Source of the DNA: CAVQZA01 sp963724805
GTDB lineage: Bacteria > Actinomycetota > Thermoleophilia > Gaiellales > Gaiellaceae
DNA length: 64,000 nucleotides
Direction: 5' to 3'
Assembly: GCA_963724805.1 (NCBI GenBank)
Contig: CAVRWA010000014.1
Coordinates: 1,426,001-1,490,000, forward strand
This document shows positions 27,176-38,500 of this stretch, piece after piece. The position numbers and the translations under genes are program-made. Below the pieces are notes generated by a model. That model was not told the origin of the DNA, ran no database searches, and saw only the letters and a program-made list of their open reading frames with translations. Position 1 is the stretch's first letter. Every line of letters begins with the position of its first letter.

Positions 27176-30100
27176 CTATGCTGCATTGGACGACGCCGAA
27201 GACTCGAGGTCTCCCGCGGTCGCGTCGGCTAACGCGAGGAAATCGTTCAGGGCACCCGATGTCATCGGACGGGCGAAGAGGTATCCCTGACCGATCTTGC
27301 AGCCGCGGGCCTGGAGCGAAGTGGCTTGCTCCTGGAGCTCGATTCCCTCCGCGACGACGTCGAGCGAGAGGCTGTCGCCGAGGGCGATGATCGCCGAGGT
27401 GAGAGCCTCGTTGTCGCCCGAGCCGACGAACGAGCGATCCATCTTGAGGATGTCCACCGGGAAGCGGCTGAGATAGCTCAGCGACGAGTAGCCCGTTCCG
27501 AAGTCGTCCATCGCGAGGCGTATGCCCAGGGACTTGAGCTCATGGAGCTGCTGTATCCCGAAGTCGGTGTCGACCAGCATCAGCGATTCGGTGATCTCGA
27601 GCACGAGGCAGGCTGGAGGAAGCCCGGTGGCGGCGAGTGCCTCGCGCACGTCGGAGACGATCGTCTCGGACTGGAGCTGCCTGACCGAGAGATTGACGCT
27701 CATCGTGAGCGGCTCGGGCCGAGGGAACGTTGCTGCAGGCGAACGCCCTCGCGACACGCGGACTCGAGCACCCAGCGGCCGATCGGGATGATGAGGCCGG
27801 TCTCCTCCGCGATGGGGATGAAGTGGTTCGGCGGGATCGTGCCGCGGCTCGGATGGTTCCAGCGGAGCAGTGCCTCGACGCCGATGATCTCCCGGCCGGC
27901 CAGGCGGACGACGGGCTGGTAGTGCAGCTCGAGCTGGTCGAGGACTAGCGCGTGCTGTAGATCCGAGCGAAGCTCCAGCCTCTCGACGACCCGTTCGTGC
28001 ATCGTCGACTCGAACACCCGGTAACTGCCCTTGCTGTCGCGCTTGGCCATGTACATCGCGACGTCTGCGTTGCGGAGAAGGTCGGCGGCGGCGGGCGTCT
28101 CGAGCTCCTCACCGACGAGGCAGATGCCGATGCTCGCGCGCGGGAACACGTTCTTGCCTTCGATCTCGACCGGTAGATCGAGCGCACGAAGGATCCGCGC
28201 CGCCGCATCTGCGGCGTCCTCCGAGCCGGTGACCCCGTCGAGGAGCACGGCGAACTCGTCGCCGCCGAAGCGCGCGACCGTGTCGGTCGGCCGGACAGCG
28301 ATCTTGAGCCTGCTCCCGACCTCTCTGAGCACCTCGTCGCCGGCGGCGTGGCCGAGGCTGTCGTTGACCGTCTTGAAGTCGTCGAGGTCGACGAACATCA
28401 CCGCGATCTCCGGGATATCTGCGCGTGGCGCGCATCAGCGCGTGCTCGACACGATCGGAGAAGAGCGCGCGGTTGGCGAGCTTCGTGACAGGATCGTGGA
28501 AGGCCTGGTGCGCGAGCTGGTCCTCGAACGCCTTGCGCTCACTGATGTCGCGACTGTTCAGCACCAGGCCGCGAACGTGCTCGTCGTTCAAGCAGAATCG
28601 GTGCGCTGCACCTCGAACCGGAGAGCCGTGCCGTCGCGATGACGGACAGAGCATTCGATCGTGTGCCCTTCGCTGTTGCCGGGCCGTCGGCGGCGAGAAG
28701 CTGAGCGAGAAGAGGGCGGTCGCTGTCGGCTGACGAGTCGGTCGAATCGCGTGCCCTCGACGTCGTCGACGCTGTAGCCGAGCACGCGTCTCGATCGAAG
28801 GGCTCTGGTAGGTGACGATGCCCTTGCGCGTCGAGCACGGTGATGAGGTCGCTCGAGTGGGCGACGAAGGAGCGGAACCGCGCCTCGCTCTGTCGGCGAT
28901 GGAGATCCGCCGAGAGCGACGCAGCCCTCAACGGCGAGCGATACCTGCGTCGCGAGCGCGCCGAGCGCGTCCGTGACATCGCGCGTCACAGTCCTCGGGC
29001 GACGAGACGACGAGCGCCCCGCGAATATCGTCGCGGACGGTGAGCGGCGCGACACAGGTCGTCGAGCTCCGCGTCAAGTCGAGGTCGGCCCGAACGTAGG
29101 CGGGGAGGATCCGTGTCCACGATGCGGAGCGAGTCGGACGCATCCTGCTTGAGCCAGTCGCGGGTCCCGTCGCTCAGTGGTCCGCCGGTGGCGCCGTCGG
29201 ACGACTGCCGCGACGACTGCCTCGCCCTCCCGGACGAGCACGAGCCTGAGCGGCCGTCTCAGGACCGAGTAGACGAAGTGCACCGCCGAGATCGCGGCTG
29301 CCGCGACCTGTTCCTGATCGGCCGCGGCGACGAGGTCGACACCGGCGCCGCGTAGGGCGCGTTCGCGCGAGACGGCACGCTCCTCCTGACGGACGAGACC
29401 GGCCATCCTCGCCACGACGAGCAGGAAGAGCACGGCGGACGCGACGATGAGCACGAGGACGTCGGGGTTGTGCAGCGAATCGGCGAAGCGGATCGCCGGC
29501 GCGATCAGGCACGCGCCTGCGAGGAGGATCAGCCGGAGCGGCGTGAGGCGCGCGCGGGGGTCGGCGGCCGGCTCCTCCAGGGTGCGCATCGAAGGGTGAA
29601 GCGCCGCGGCACCCCAGAGGAGGTAGTAGAGGATCCAGCCTGCGTCGAAGCTCAGCTGGTGGTGGAACGTGTCCTTCAGCAGCGCATAGTTATAGGCGGA
29701 GTCGGTGGCAATCAGGCAGACGACGCTGCTGACGAGCAGCCAGAATGCGGGCGTCCGCTTGCCCGAGTCGACGGCGAGGCGGATCAGGCGGCGAGAAGGA
29801 GGACGTCTCCGAGCGGGTAGGCGGCGCCGAGACGCCCTTGGCGAGCCAGGACAGGCCGGAGAGGTGGACGTTCGGCGCGATCAGGAAGACCCAGGAGAGT
29901 AGAGGCGAACCCGATCGTCAAGATCAGCGCATCGATCAGGGCCGAGCGATCACGGCGCGGGTTTCGCCGCTTGATCAGAATGACAGGCCCGCCATCAGCA
30001 CGGGGTAGACCGCCAGGTAGAAGGCGTCTCCGATAGACGGGAAGGGGACGTCGACGCCGAAGACCTTCGGATAGCCGTAGGTGTAGAGGTCGCCGCAGAA

Positions 30101-30332
30101 GAAGAGGAACTGTCCCGCGGCAAAGAGCCACCACGCCAGCTGCGCCTTCGGCTTGTGCATGCGGATGCCGACGACGATCGCGACGACGCCCGAGAGGCCG
30201 AGCGCGTTGATCAGCGGGCCGTTGCCGGCGAGCGGCGGGAAGAAGAGGTAGAGCGCGGTGAGAGCGCAGGTGAGACCAGATACCACGCCCAGACGCGGCC
30301 TCGCCAGTTAAAGACACGCGCGCTGACGTCAC
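27176..30332 (-). pseudogene. Membrane GGDEF-EAL signalling protein, broken by many frameshifts
   Basis: Joined across frames it has an N-terminal eight-span-like sensor (NGPLINALGLSGVVAIVVGI, PKAQLAWWLFAAGQFLFFCG, AFYLAVYPVLMAGLSF), a GAF-like region, a PAS region (EARFRSFVAHSSDLITVLDA), GGDEF (RFGGDEFAVLLDG) and EAL (GVEALLRWNHP, EITES, MDDFGTGYSSL, ILKMDRSFVGSG). The catalytic motifs for making and breaking c-di-GMP are both intact, but at least seven indels split the N-terminal two thirds; only the GGDEF-EAL part is in long frames. GTG 30332 overlaps the aminotransferase stop. Either an error-rich stretch of assembly or a true pseudogene. Confidence 0.75.
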
Positions 30333-31618
30333 GCGACCTCTCCTCGGTCGCGCGGGCTGGAAGTCGAAGCGGCTCACGAGGCGGCCGAGGACGTCGAGCA
30401 GCCGCTCGATCTCCGCGTCCGTGTTCGCGGCCGTGACCTGGATCCGAAACCCGACCTCGTCGCGCGGGACGAGCGGGTACGCAGCCAGCGTCACGTAGAT
30501 GCCGTTGTCGAACAGGAACCTTCCGACCGCGTCGATGTCGTTGTCGCGGGCGAGCGGCACCTCGATGATCGGGAACCCGGAACGGTTCGGCGTGTGCACG
30601 CCGAGACGGTCGAGACGCTCGAGCACCGCGCGGTCTTGCGCCAGAGCGACTGCGCGGATCGCATCGCCGCGCCGCTCGTTCACTCAAGACCCGGCGAGAC
30701 GGTCGCGAGCGACGCGACGGGGGACGGTCCAGAGTAGAGGTACGGCGGCGCGGCGGTCTTCAGCAGTCGCTTCAGCTCGGGCGGACAAGTGAGAAACGCC
30801 GCCAGCGACGAGTACGCCTTCGACAGCCCGGCGACGAGAACGACGTTCTCGTAGGTCTCGCCCGCGTACCTCACGATGCTGTTCCCGCGATTCCCGTACG
30901 GGCAGAGCTCGTCGTCGCTTCGCTCACCGATCATCCCGAAGCCGTGAGCATCGTCCACGTACAGGAGCGCGTTGTACTCGCGGGCCAGACGGGCAAACGC
31001 GGGAAGGTCGATGGCGTTGCCGGTCATGCTGTTCACGCCGTCGACGCAGATCAGGCGCGGCGATCCACCGGGCTCCTTGAGCAGGCGCTCCAGGTCGTCC
31101 GGATCCTCGAACCGAAACCGTTTCATCGTCGCGCCCCGGGAAGCAGCGAACTGGCATCCCTCGTAGATCGTCTTATGGGCTCGCGACTCGACATAGATCG
31201 TCCCGGCGCCGGCGAGCACCGGAATCACCGACATATGGATGAGGGTGATCGTCGGGAGCACCAGCGTGTCCTCGCGCGCCGAGCAGCTCCGTGAGGCGCG
31301 CTTCGATGCGGGTGTAGAGGACGGGGCTACCGAGCAGGCGCGACCAACTCGGGTGCGTCCCCCATCGTCCAGATACGCCGGAACGGACTCGATGATCTCG
31401 ACGCTCGAGATCGAATCCCAGGTAGTTGCATGATGCGAAGTCTGCGAGCCATTGGTCGCCGACACGGATCATCCGGCCGTCGAGCTCCTCGATCACCGCG
31501 TCAGTCATCGGGTGCGAACGCTCGAGCTCGCAAGGTCGGGACAGGCAGCGAGCCACTTGTCCAGCCACGCAGGGGTCGTCGAAGCGGCCTTCCGGCCGAA
31601 CGATGTGCGCGCAGTCAT
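30329..31618 (-). CDS. Alpha-oxoamine synthase-like PLP aminotransferase (AONS/KBL/SPT group), frameshifted
   Basis: PLP-dependent fold-type I enzyme. The central frame shows LVLPTITLIHMSVIPVLAGA, FRFEDPDDLERLLKEPGG, VDDAHGFGMIGERSDDEL (cofactor aspartate and the DAHG motif) and VLVAGLSKAYSS with the Schiff-base lysine. The C-terminal part, after a shift near 30683, reads NRSGFPIIEVPLARDNDIDA and GFRIQVTAANTDAEIERLLD. Shifts near 31520, 31400 and 31290 break the N-terminus (LADFASCNYLGFDLE, GTHPSWSRLLG). These enzymes condense an amino acid with an acyl-CoA; the product here is unknown. Overlap with the GGDEF-EAL start suggests co-transcription. Confidence 0.78.
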
Positions 31619-32249
31619 CGGGACTTCTCGACCAAGAGCGGCCAAGCCCTTAGCCTCGGTCGGATTCCCATCGCGCACCCGATCCCGTGCACCAGGCAGC
31701 AGCCTGCGTGAGCCATTAGCTCCGTACCCTGCGCAGAACAGCAACAGGGGGGTCGGTGGTCTCATCGACCGACTTGACCAGCCATCGTTGCGCCCGCCAT
31801 AGAGCTCGACCGTGCCGACAATGACGCGAGCCTCTCGGACAACGTCGTCCGGGCCCGGCAAGGGAGGCAACACCTTCATCGAACTCGAAGCGATAGCGGT
31901 CGCCGCTGCCCGACGAGCGCAACCTCGGCTAACGTGAGACGGGGCATCGTGGGCCGCGCGATGGAGCCGCAGAGCTTCATTCATCGTGTTGCTCCCTGGT
32001 TGAACCGCAGATCCGTTCGCTATCGGCCCTAATGGACAGTTGGAGCAGACTCGATCGGGGGATACGCCTGGCAGAGGGCGCCCCCGGTAGTCGGCGCGAA
32101 CCAGCGCTGAGAACCGAGACCTCGGTGAGCGATCAGCGGAAACATTTTGGCGCGCGCGCGCGAGGGGGCGCCCGCCACGGGGGCGTGTTAGCGCCCTGCC
32201 GAGGGACACGGCCCGCCGACATCCATAGCCAGAGCGTTGCGACGTGCCG
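31619..32249. other. Stretch without a supported gene
   Basis: Open frames here are not family-like. A GC-rich low-complexity patch lies at 32147-32190. Confidence 0.5.
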
Positions 32250-32367
32250 TTAGCCGTTGCCGTTGCCGTCGCTTGGCGTTTCGTCGGTGAGGGGTAGGAG
32301 TGCTGCGAGTTGGTCGAGCGGGCTGCTGATCCGAGTGAGGCCGGCGTTGAGTGAGCTGGCGGAACCG
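32250..32367 (-). pseudogene. Possible 3' tail of a truncated gene
   Basis: One minus frame reads SSLNAGLTRISSPLDQLAAL then LPLTDETPSDGNGNG and a TAA stop, which looks like a natural C-terminus. It is cut exactly where the repeat GGAGTTTTGAAACCCCT begins. No upstream part is seen. This is a weak call. Confidence 0.3.
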
Positions 32368-32383
32368 GAGTTTTGAAACCCCT
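32358..32383 (+). repeat. GTTTTGAAACCCCT repeat, copy A
   Basis: A 26-bp unit ending GGAGTTTTGAAACCCCT. It matches copy C (34563-34588, opposite strand) at 25 of 26 positions. Confidence 0.8.
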
Positions 32384-32730
32384 AGCACGTTGACGGATGT
32401 CGGCCTATGGCCGAAAGGCCAGGGACGGAAGAGACGGCCTGGGAGTTGGGCAAGCCGGCCCGCGTGGACGACGAGGCAGTGCTCTGCAAGTTCAAGGCGT
32501 TGGAGCAAGCGTGGGGATCGGCCTCGATCTGCTCACTGCCTCGATGTGCTTGTTGCTTCACGCGCGCGGTTACCATAGGTCGGCCTCAGGTGCAAGGTTC
32601 GCCTGACGTTGCGAAAGTGGGCGCTACCACTGGGCTCGCGGTGGCCCGCAAGAGCGCCGAGGAATCCCAGATAGAAGAAGGAAACACCATCCAACGATGC
32701 TTCCAGAACACAGCAGGACTCGAGAGGTGA

Positions 32731-32755
32731 GAACCTAGGTTTTGAAACCCCTCAG
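32731..32755 (+). repeat. GTTTTGAAACCCCTCA repeat, copy B (left inverted repeat of a cassette)
   Basis: A 25-bp unit that matches copy D (34614-34638) at 24 of 25 positions. Its core GTTTTGAAACCCCTCA (32739-32754) is the exact reverse complement of 34561-34576, so the two bound the phosphatase/propeller gene as terminal inverted repeats. Confidence 0.8.
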
Positions 32756-34268
32756 CTAGCGCGACGAGATGGACACGAGCCGGTCGGCGCCGGACTCGGC
32801 GCCCCAGACCTCGCCGGGCCGGCCGAGTAGCTGCCGCACGTTCGCGTCGCGCGTAGGCGGATCCGCGTGAAGCGCTGCGTCGCCGGATCGAATCGCACGA
32901 TCGCGCTCGGCGCCGAAGTCGGTCAGCCAGACGATGTCGCGGTCGTCGACGTAGACGGCGTACGGCTGGGCGGCGCCCGGGCAGGCGCCACTCGCGCCAG
33001 CGGCGGGTCTTCGGGTCGTAGCGGGCGACGCGGCCGGCGTTCCACTCGCTCACCCAGAGCCGCCCGTGCGAGTCGGACCAGATCCGGCGGGCGCCCTGTC
33101 CCGCGGTCGGCGGCCGGACGACGGTCGCCTTGCCCGTGTCGAGGTCGATCCGGGCGATGTGGCTGCCTGCGAGCGACGCGTACCAGACCTGGCCGGCGGG
33201 CGTCGTCGCGATCCCGTACGGGCCCAGCCCGCCGGGCGCTCGGAACACGCGCAGCGCGCCGCTGCGCGGATCGAGACGGCCGTAGATTCCGCTCTGGCCG
33301 GTGAACCAGAGGCGCCGCGCCGGTCGAACGTCGCCGGTGTTCAGGTTCGCGTATCCGCTCGAGGCGGGGAGCGGGTAGCGCTTGACGGCGAGCGTGCCGG
33401 GTCGACGCGCACGATCGCGTTGAGGCCGCCGTCGGTCACCCACGGCGCGCCGTCCGGCCCGACGATGACGCCGTGCGGCGCGGAGCCGTCGCCGAGCGCG
33501 ACCTCCGTCACCTTGCCGGTCGCCGGGTCGAGCCGCCGAGCTTCCCGCCGCCTGCGCCGTGTACCAGACTGTCCGTCGGCGCGCAGGCGCGACGTCGTGC
33601 GGCCCTGAGCCGGCAGGCACCGCGTACTCCGTGACGCGCAGCGCGTGCGCTGCGGCGGGGCGCGGATCGCCGTTCCACTCGTCGCGGGCGATCCGTCCCA
33701 CGAGACGGAAGCGGCTGTTCCCGAGCGGCCGGAAGACGAGCGTCTCTCCCTCCTCGAGCGTCGAGCCCGGTGGCGTCGGTGACGACGACTCCATGCGTGA
33801 CGAGACGGTGTAGCGTCCCGGCGGCCGGCCGCGTACCGAGGAGGCGGCGCGCGGCGGGGATCTGCCGGCGCCAGGCCGCGTCGTGAGCGGAGATGATCGT
33901 GTTCAGGAGCGCGGGCTCGACCGTGCCGCGGCCGAAGGCGAGCCGGGCGGTCTCGCGCGTGCGGCAGAAGCGGCTCGTCAGCACCGTGCCGATCGGGAGG
34001 TGGAGCCGCTTCACCGCCCTCGCGATCGCGCGCGCCTGTGCGCGCCCTCGGCCGACAGGATCCGCTGCGTCGAGCAGTCGGTGAGGTCGACCGGATCCTC
34101 GTCCTGCTTCGACTGGTCGGTGGTCGCGTGGCGAAGGACAAGCACAAAGCCGCCGCGCTCGAGCTGCTCCAGGAGCGCGGGCTGGGCGCCGCACCACCCG
34201 AACCAGACGCGACGAGCGCGGTGGCGAGCGTGGGCGACCACGGCGGCGACGATCCGATGTCGCGTCAC
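32756..34268 (-). CDS. Fusion of a histidine-phosphatase domain and a Vgb/NHL-like beta-propeller, frameshifted
   Basis: The N-terminal part (GTG 34268) has ERGGFVLVLRHATTDQSKQD with the RH motif of histidine phosphatases, then LTSRFCRTRETARLAFG and a late VTHGVVVTD. It runs on in the same frame (LVGRIARDEWNGDP to VTEYAVPAGSGPHDV) into a beta-propeller of the virginiamycin B lyase/SMP-30 type, with blades such as VWYTAQAAG, GPDGAPWVTDGGLNAIVRVD, GYGPYGIATT-like turns and SDSHGRLWVSEWNAGRVARY. It ends at TAG 32756-32758. Several indels (for example near 33575 and 34200) interrupt it. A signal peptide is suggested by a frame reading ATALVASGSGGAAPS before the phosphatase. The junction has no stop in the frame that spans it, so one polypeptide is likely. 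Confidence 0.65.
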
Positions 34269-34330
34269 ACGGTCCCCCTCTGGCGTCTTGGTTCGTTCCG
34301 CGGACCAGATGGATCTCGGCTCGGAACCGA

Positions 34331-34363
34331 AGTGGAGGCGGCGGGAATCGCACCCGCGCAAGG
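34331..34363 (-). ncRNA. tmRNA/tRNA 3'-end-like fragment
   Basis: The minus strand reads TTGCGCGGGTGCGATTCCCG then CCGCCTCCACT. GCGGG and CCCGC form a perfect 5-bp T-stem around a T-loop-like TGCGATT, and the following acceptor 3' strand looks like that of tmRNA. No tag reading frame or 5' acceptor partner was found upstream, so this is probably an ssrA 3' remnant and not a working gene. Confidence 0.35.
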
Positions 34364-34494
34364 TTCCCTTCGAGCTCAGCGGAACTGGTACCTCCCCGGC
34401 TGGCTCCAGTGGCTCCCGCACTTCGAGCCCGAGGAGCCGTCCAGCGCGGCGGAGGCGAATCCGGTTTCCGCCACCGCGTAGCTCCCCGCAGTCA

Positions 34495-34527
34495 CATCCC
34501 CGGCCCCGAGTTCACGGGCCGGGGATG
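34495..34527. terminator. Strong 12-bp stem-loop
   Basis: CATCCCCGGCCC and GGGCCGGGGATG pair perfectly around a 9-base loop. It lies between the phosphatase/propeller gene and the right inverted repeat of the cassette. There is no U-tract on either side. Confidence 0.55.
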
Positions 34528-34560
34528 CCAACCGACGCGGGTCAAACTCTGCGCCCGGCG

Positions 34561-34588
34561 TGAGGGGTTTCAAAACTCCGATTCCGCC
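34561..34588 (-). repeat. GTTTTGAAACCCCT repeat, copy C (right inverted repeat of a cassette)
   Basis: Inverted relative to copies A, B and D. The core TGAGGGGTTTCAAAAC (34561-34576) is the exact reverse complement of the core of copy B. Confidence 0.8.
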
Positions 34589-34613
34589 TGGACAACGCAT
34601 CATTCCGCCGCGT

Positions 34614-34638
34614 GAACCCAGGTTTTGAAACCCCTCAG
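34614..34638 (+). repeat. GTTTTGAAACCCCTCA repeat, copy D
   Basis: Same orientation and flanks as copy B; one mismatch in 25. Confidence 0.8.
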
Positions 34639-34760
34639 GCCCGGTTCGCGTCAGCGTGGACAACCGCCATTGTCCAGGAACTTTAGGTGTGGGTGGTCGA
34701 ATCAAGCGTCTCGAGCACGGTCCATGCTGTGCTCGCGAGACGGCGCGCGGGCCCGCGAGT

Positions 34761-34859
34761 GCCCTCCAGTCCCAAAATGTACCCGTCTCGTACCCGCGAA
34801 GGCTTGCAATCTTGACATTACAGGCAACACAACATGCCCAGTTGCAGGTGCTTCGCTGA
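34761..34859. repeat. Island-flank repeat, copy at 34.8 kb
   Basis: Similar to 26371-26471, with the same TACCCGTCTCGTACCCGCGA and ACAGGCAACACAACATGCCC landmarks, and again directly beside a tRNA-Thr fragment. It marks the junction of two stacked integrations. Confidence 0.7.
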
Positions 34860-34901
34860 AGCCCTCTGACGGACTCGAACCGTCGACCCCCTCCTTACCA
34901 T
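34850..34901 (-). repeat. tRNA-Thr 3'-half fragment (candidate att site)
   Basis: 52 bases identical to 45060-45111: the 3' half of tRNA-Thr from the anticodon loop onward plus ten bases past its 3' end (GCTTCGCTGA). The match stops abruptly in the anticodon region (CCAT, then TTCTGG instead of GGAGG), a usual crossover limit for tRNA integration. Confidence 0.85.
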
Positions 34902-35532
34902 TTCTGGGGAGGGAAGCGCGGGCACACCAGGGCATCCGCGGCCACGTTCTCCCCGCAAACAAAAGGGATCTAGCGCGGAGACATGACCCGCGCGTGGACG
35001 GGCGTGGTCGGGCTTGTGTTCCCTCCATGTTCCCTTGCGAGAGGTATTGGACGACGGAGCAACCTGATGACAGCGGAGGCTGATCACCGCGATGAACCTG
35101 TGCCCGTTCATGGTGCGGTGCGCGGGGCCGGCTTGGAGGCGCCACGCCCAGCGCCTCACTAGGCATCACTCACTGCCGGGCTCGCAGCTGCGACGGCCGG
35201 ATCGCTGCGCCCGTTCCGCTGATCGTCGGCGAGGAAGTCAAGCAGCCCTTGTTGCATTCCTCGGGATGTGTCCAGCCGATGTTTGGAGATCAGTTGTCGG
35301 TGTCGTGCACGAACCACTTTGTTCCGAGGCAGCTGCGTCCGGCTTGATCAGCGGCCACGGTGTGTTCGGAACACTCCAGCCGGCCGACCCCCGCGTAGCG
35401 GGCCTTCACATGCACCTCGGACGAGGAGGGCTTAGTACCGGTACGGAGCCGTTTGGGCGTACACACGACCGCTGTCTTCCAGCGCGTCGGCAGCGTTCGT
35501 CGCTCAGGGCCTCAAGATGGCCTTCGTGTCCG
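34902..35532. other. Gene-poor stretch at the island junction
   Basis: No family-like protein in any frame. It includes a small palindrome GTGTTCGGAACAC (35361-35373). The segment 35083-35125 resembles 26700-26745. Confidence 0.5.
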
Positions 35533-38500
35533 TCAGACCGGTTCAGCCGCGAGCTCGTGCCGCAAACGATCGGGTTCCTCGAGCGTGCCAAGGCGATCGA
35601 GGATGGCGAGCGCCTCCTGCGCGATCGCCGCGGCCTCCATGTCGTTACCCGTGAGCCGTTTGGCGCGGCCCAGTGCTCCCAACGCGAGTCCGAGTTCGTT
35701 CTCGGAGCCGCTCGCTCGCAACGTCTCGATTGCTGCCTCGAGCCGGCGTACCGCCTCCTCGGCGTCGCCCTGAGCCAGGGCCACCTCTCCGAGGCGCCGT
35801 CCGCTGGCGCCGAGGAAGAAGTTCGCCCCGCTCCTCGCGGCCGCGCCGTGGATCTCCAGGAGCGTCTGGTGCGCCCGCGCGTAGTCGCCGGCGGTCACGT
35901 ACGCGTCAGCCAGCCGCGGCGCGAGGAAGCTCCACGCCATCTCATGGCGCGCCGCCTTGGCCATCGGGACGATTTGCTCGAGGATTGGCAGGCCTTCGTC
36001 GACGGCCCCCGTATGACAGAGCGCCGGCGCCATGAAGCCGAAGGCGAAACCGCGGAAGTACACGGTCGGGGCGGTCTCCTTCGCGGCGTTGCCGAAGTCG
36101 AGCGCGGTCGCCCAGTCCCGTTTCTCGACGCAGACCAGTGCGCCGATCGCGTTGCAGAACGAGACCATGCCGGCGTCGGAACGCTCCGTGCCTGTCGCCA
36201 CAGCTTCGTCGACCTCGTGCAGCGCGGCTTCCCAGCGCCCCGCCATCATGTAGGTGAGCGCGCCGCCGGCTTGTGCGTACATGTACGCCATCGGGTCGAA
36301 GCTGACGGCGAGGTGCTCGAGCGCCCGCTCCGCGTAAGGGTGGGCGCGCCCGTACTCGCCGAGCAGCATGTGCGCCCATTGCACTTGGTTGCATGCGTGT
36401 GCCGCGTGCTCGTGGTTGCCGGACCGCTCGCAGAGCTCGAGTGCCTGGCTCGCGGTCTTTCTCCCCTGCTCGTATTCGCCGAAAACCATCTGACGGTGCG
36501 CCAAGCGACCGTAGAATGCCCCGAGGAGGCCGGGATCGCTCTGCTCCAGCGCAAGCGGCTCGTGGCGGAGCAGCAGCTCGTAGTAGTCCTCGTGACGATG
36601 GAGGTAGTGGAATCCACCTGTCTGGTCGAGCACGAGCGTGAGCCTGCGCCTGCGGTTGTCCTCGGAGTCGGGTAGGTCTTCGAGGATCGCGAGCGCCTCG
36701 TAGAAGTAGCCGAGAGCCTCCTCCATCGCATGCTGTGCTGAGGCCTTGCGATTGGCGAGCTCGAGGTAGTCTGCGGCCCGTTCCCGCTCGGAGCTACGCG
36801 AGTAGTGGAACGCGAGGAGCTCGTACTTCTCGTGGAGTCTGCCCGCATAGGAGCGCTCGACCGCTGCGCCGGCGCGCGCGTGGAGAGACCGGCGCCGGTC
36901 TTCCAGTAGGCCGTCGTAGGCAACGTCGCGGGTCAGCGCGTGCTTGAACACGAACGTCCGCTCAGTCCCTCCATGCTGTTCGTGCAAGAACTCGCGCCGC
37001 TTGAGCTCGTCCAGGGCCGGGAGCAGCGCTCCGTCACCGTCCCAGACGCTCTCGATGAGGTCGAGCGAGAACTCGCGCCCGAGTACGGACGCGACGCGGA
37101 CGGCGCTCTTGTCTCCGGCGTCGAGCCCGTCGATTCGTGCGGCCAGAACGTCCTGCACGGTTGTCGGGATCGAGCCGTCAGAGCGGCTGTCGGTCTCCTG
37201 TCGTGCGGCTCGAGCGAGTTCCTCCAGGAAGAAGGGGTTTCCCTCGCCCCGACCGACGATCCTCTCGGTCGCGTCGTTTGCGTCGCCGAGGATCGCTGCG
37301 ACGATCTGTTCGCCGGCCTCCCTCGAGAGCGGCCGGAGGGCGATCTGGGTTACGTACGACTTGCCGAGCCATGGGGGGTTGTAACCAGGGCGGTACGTCG
37401 CCAGCAAGAGAGCCGGGACGGAGGGCAGCTCGTCGACGAGCTCGGTCAGGAACTCCTCCGACGTGCGGTCGATCCAGTGCGCGTCTTCGATCACCACTAG
37501 CAGCGGCCGACTGGCTTTCGCGAGCAGACAGCTTGCGCAGCGCCTCGAACGTTCGGCCCTTCAGCGTTGCCGGCTCGAGCGCGACGAGCTGAGCGTCACC
37601 GGAGGTGACGTCGAGCGCGTGATGGAGGTAGCGACGGGAATCCGGATCCAGACGCAGCTCCTCGAGCGTCGTGCTGATCTTCGCGGCGACGCTCTCACGG
37701 TCGTCTTCCGGCGCGATCCCGCACGCTTCCCGCACCAGATCGAGGATCGGGAGATAGGGAACGGCGGTCCCGAACGGCAAGCAGCGACCTTGAAGCGCAA
37801 CGGTGTCCTCCTCGGCCGCGAGCCGCAGCTCGTGGGCCAGCCGCGACTTGCCGAGGCCGGGGTCGCCGGAAATGCCGATGACCTGTCCTTGGCCCCCGGC
37901 CGCGGAGCGAAGGGCTTGCCGCAGCGACTCGAGCTCCTCGTGTCGTCCCGAGAAGGGAGTCAGCTGCTGGTGTGCCTCGTCGATCGGGGACGTGCGCGGG
38001 CCGCGCCCGATGACGCGCAATGCGTGGACGGTGCGCTCGTTGACCGTCACCGGCTCTGTCTCCTGGAGATCGAAGTAACCACGCAGGTAGCCCGCGGTCG
38101 CGGTGCTCACCAGCACATCTCCGGGGCGAGCCGCCCCATGCAGACGAGCTGCAAGCACAGTCGTGTCACCCGAGGCGGTGTAATCCATCCGAAGGTCGTC
38201 GCCGATGGCGCCCACGACTACCGAACCGGAGTTGATCCCGATCCGGACGTCGATCTCGGATCGCTCCTTGACCGCGAGTGCGGCAAGCGCGGCGCGGCGT
38301 GCGTGGTCCTCGTGGGCGATCGGGGCGCCGAAGAGGGCCATGAAGCCGTCGCCGAGGAACTGGTTGACCGTGCCCTCGTAGCGGTGGACCTCGGCGAGGG
38401 CGAGTGCGAAGAAGCGGTCGACGACCCGGTGATATTCCTCGGGGCCAGCCTGCGCCGCCAGCTCGGGCGAGCGGACGATGTCGCAGAAGAGAACGCTCAC

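Noticed and set aside
32586..32730. Propeller gene extending past 32756
   Set aside because: A family-like frame ends at TAG 32756-32758 (LVSISSR); the longer frame runs through the repeat into arbitrary sequence.
34331..34620. A complete tmRNA gene
   Set aside because: Only the T-arm and 3' acceptor side look right; no 5' partner strand, no tag peptide ending in ALAA and no pseudoknot series could be found.
32358..34638. CRISPR array from GTTTTGAAACCCC repeats
   Set aside because: Only four copies, in mixed orientation and with irregular spacing (about 370, 1,830 and 50 bp), and no cas genes.
34625..35083. Open frames containing KPSDGLEPSTPSLP
   Set aside because: These are translations of the antisense of tRNA-Thr fragments, a well-known spurious protein string, also at 26147-26704 and 44910-45131.
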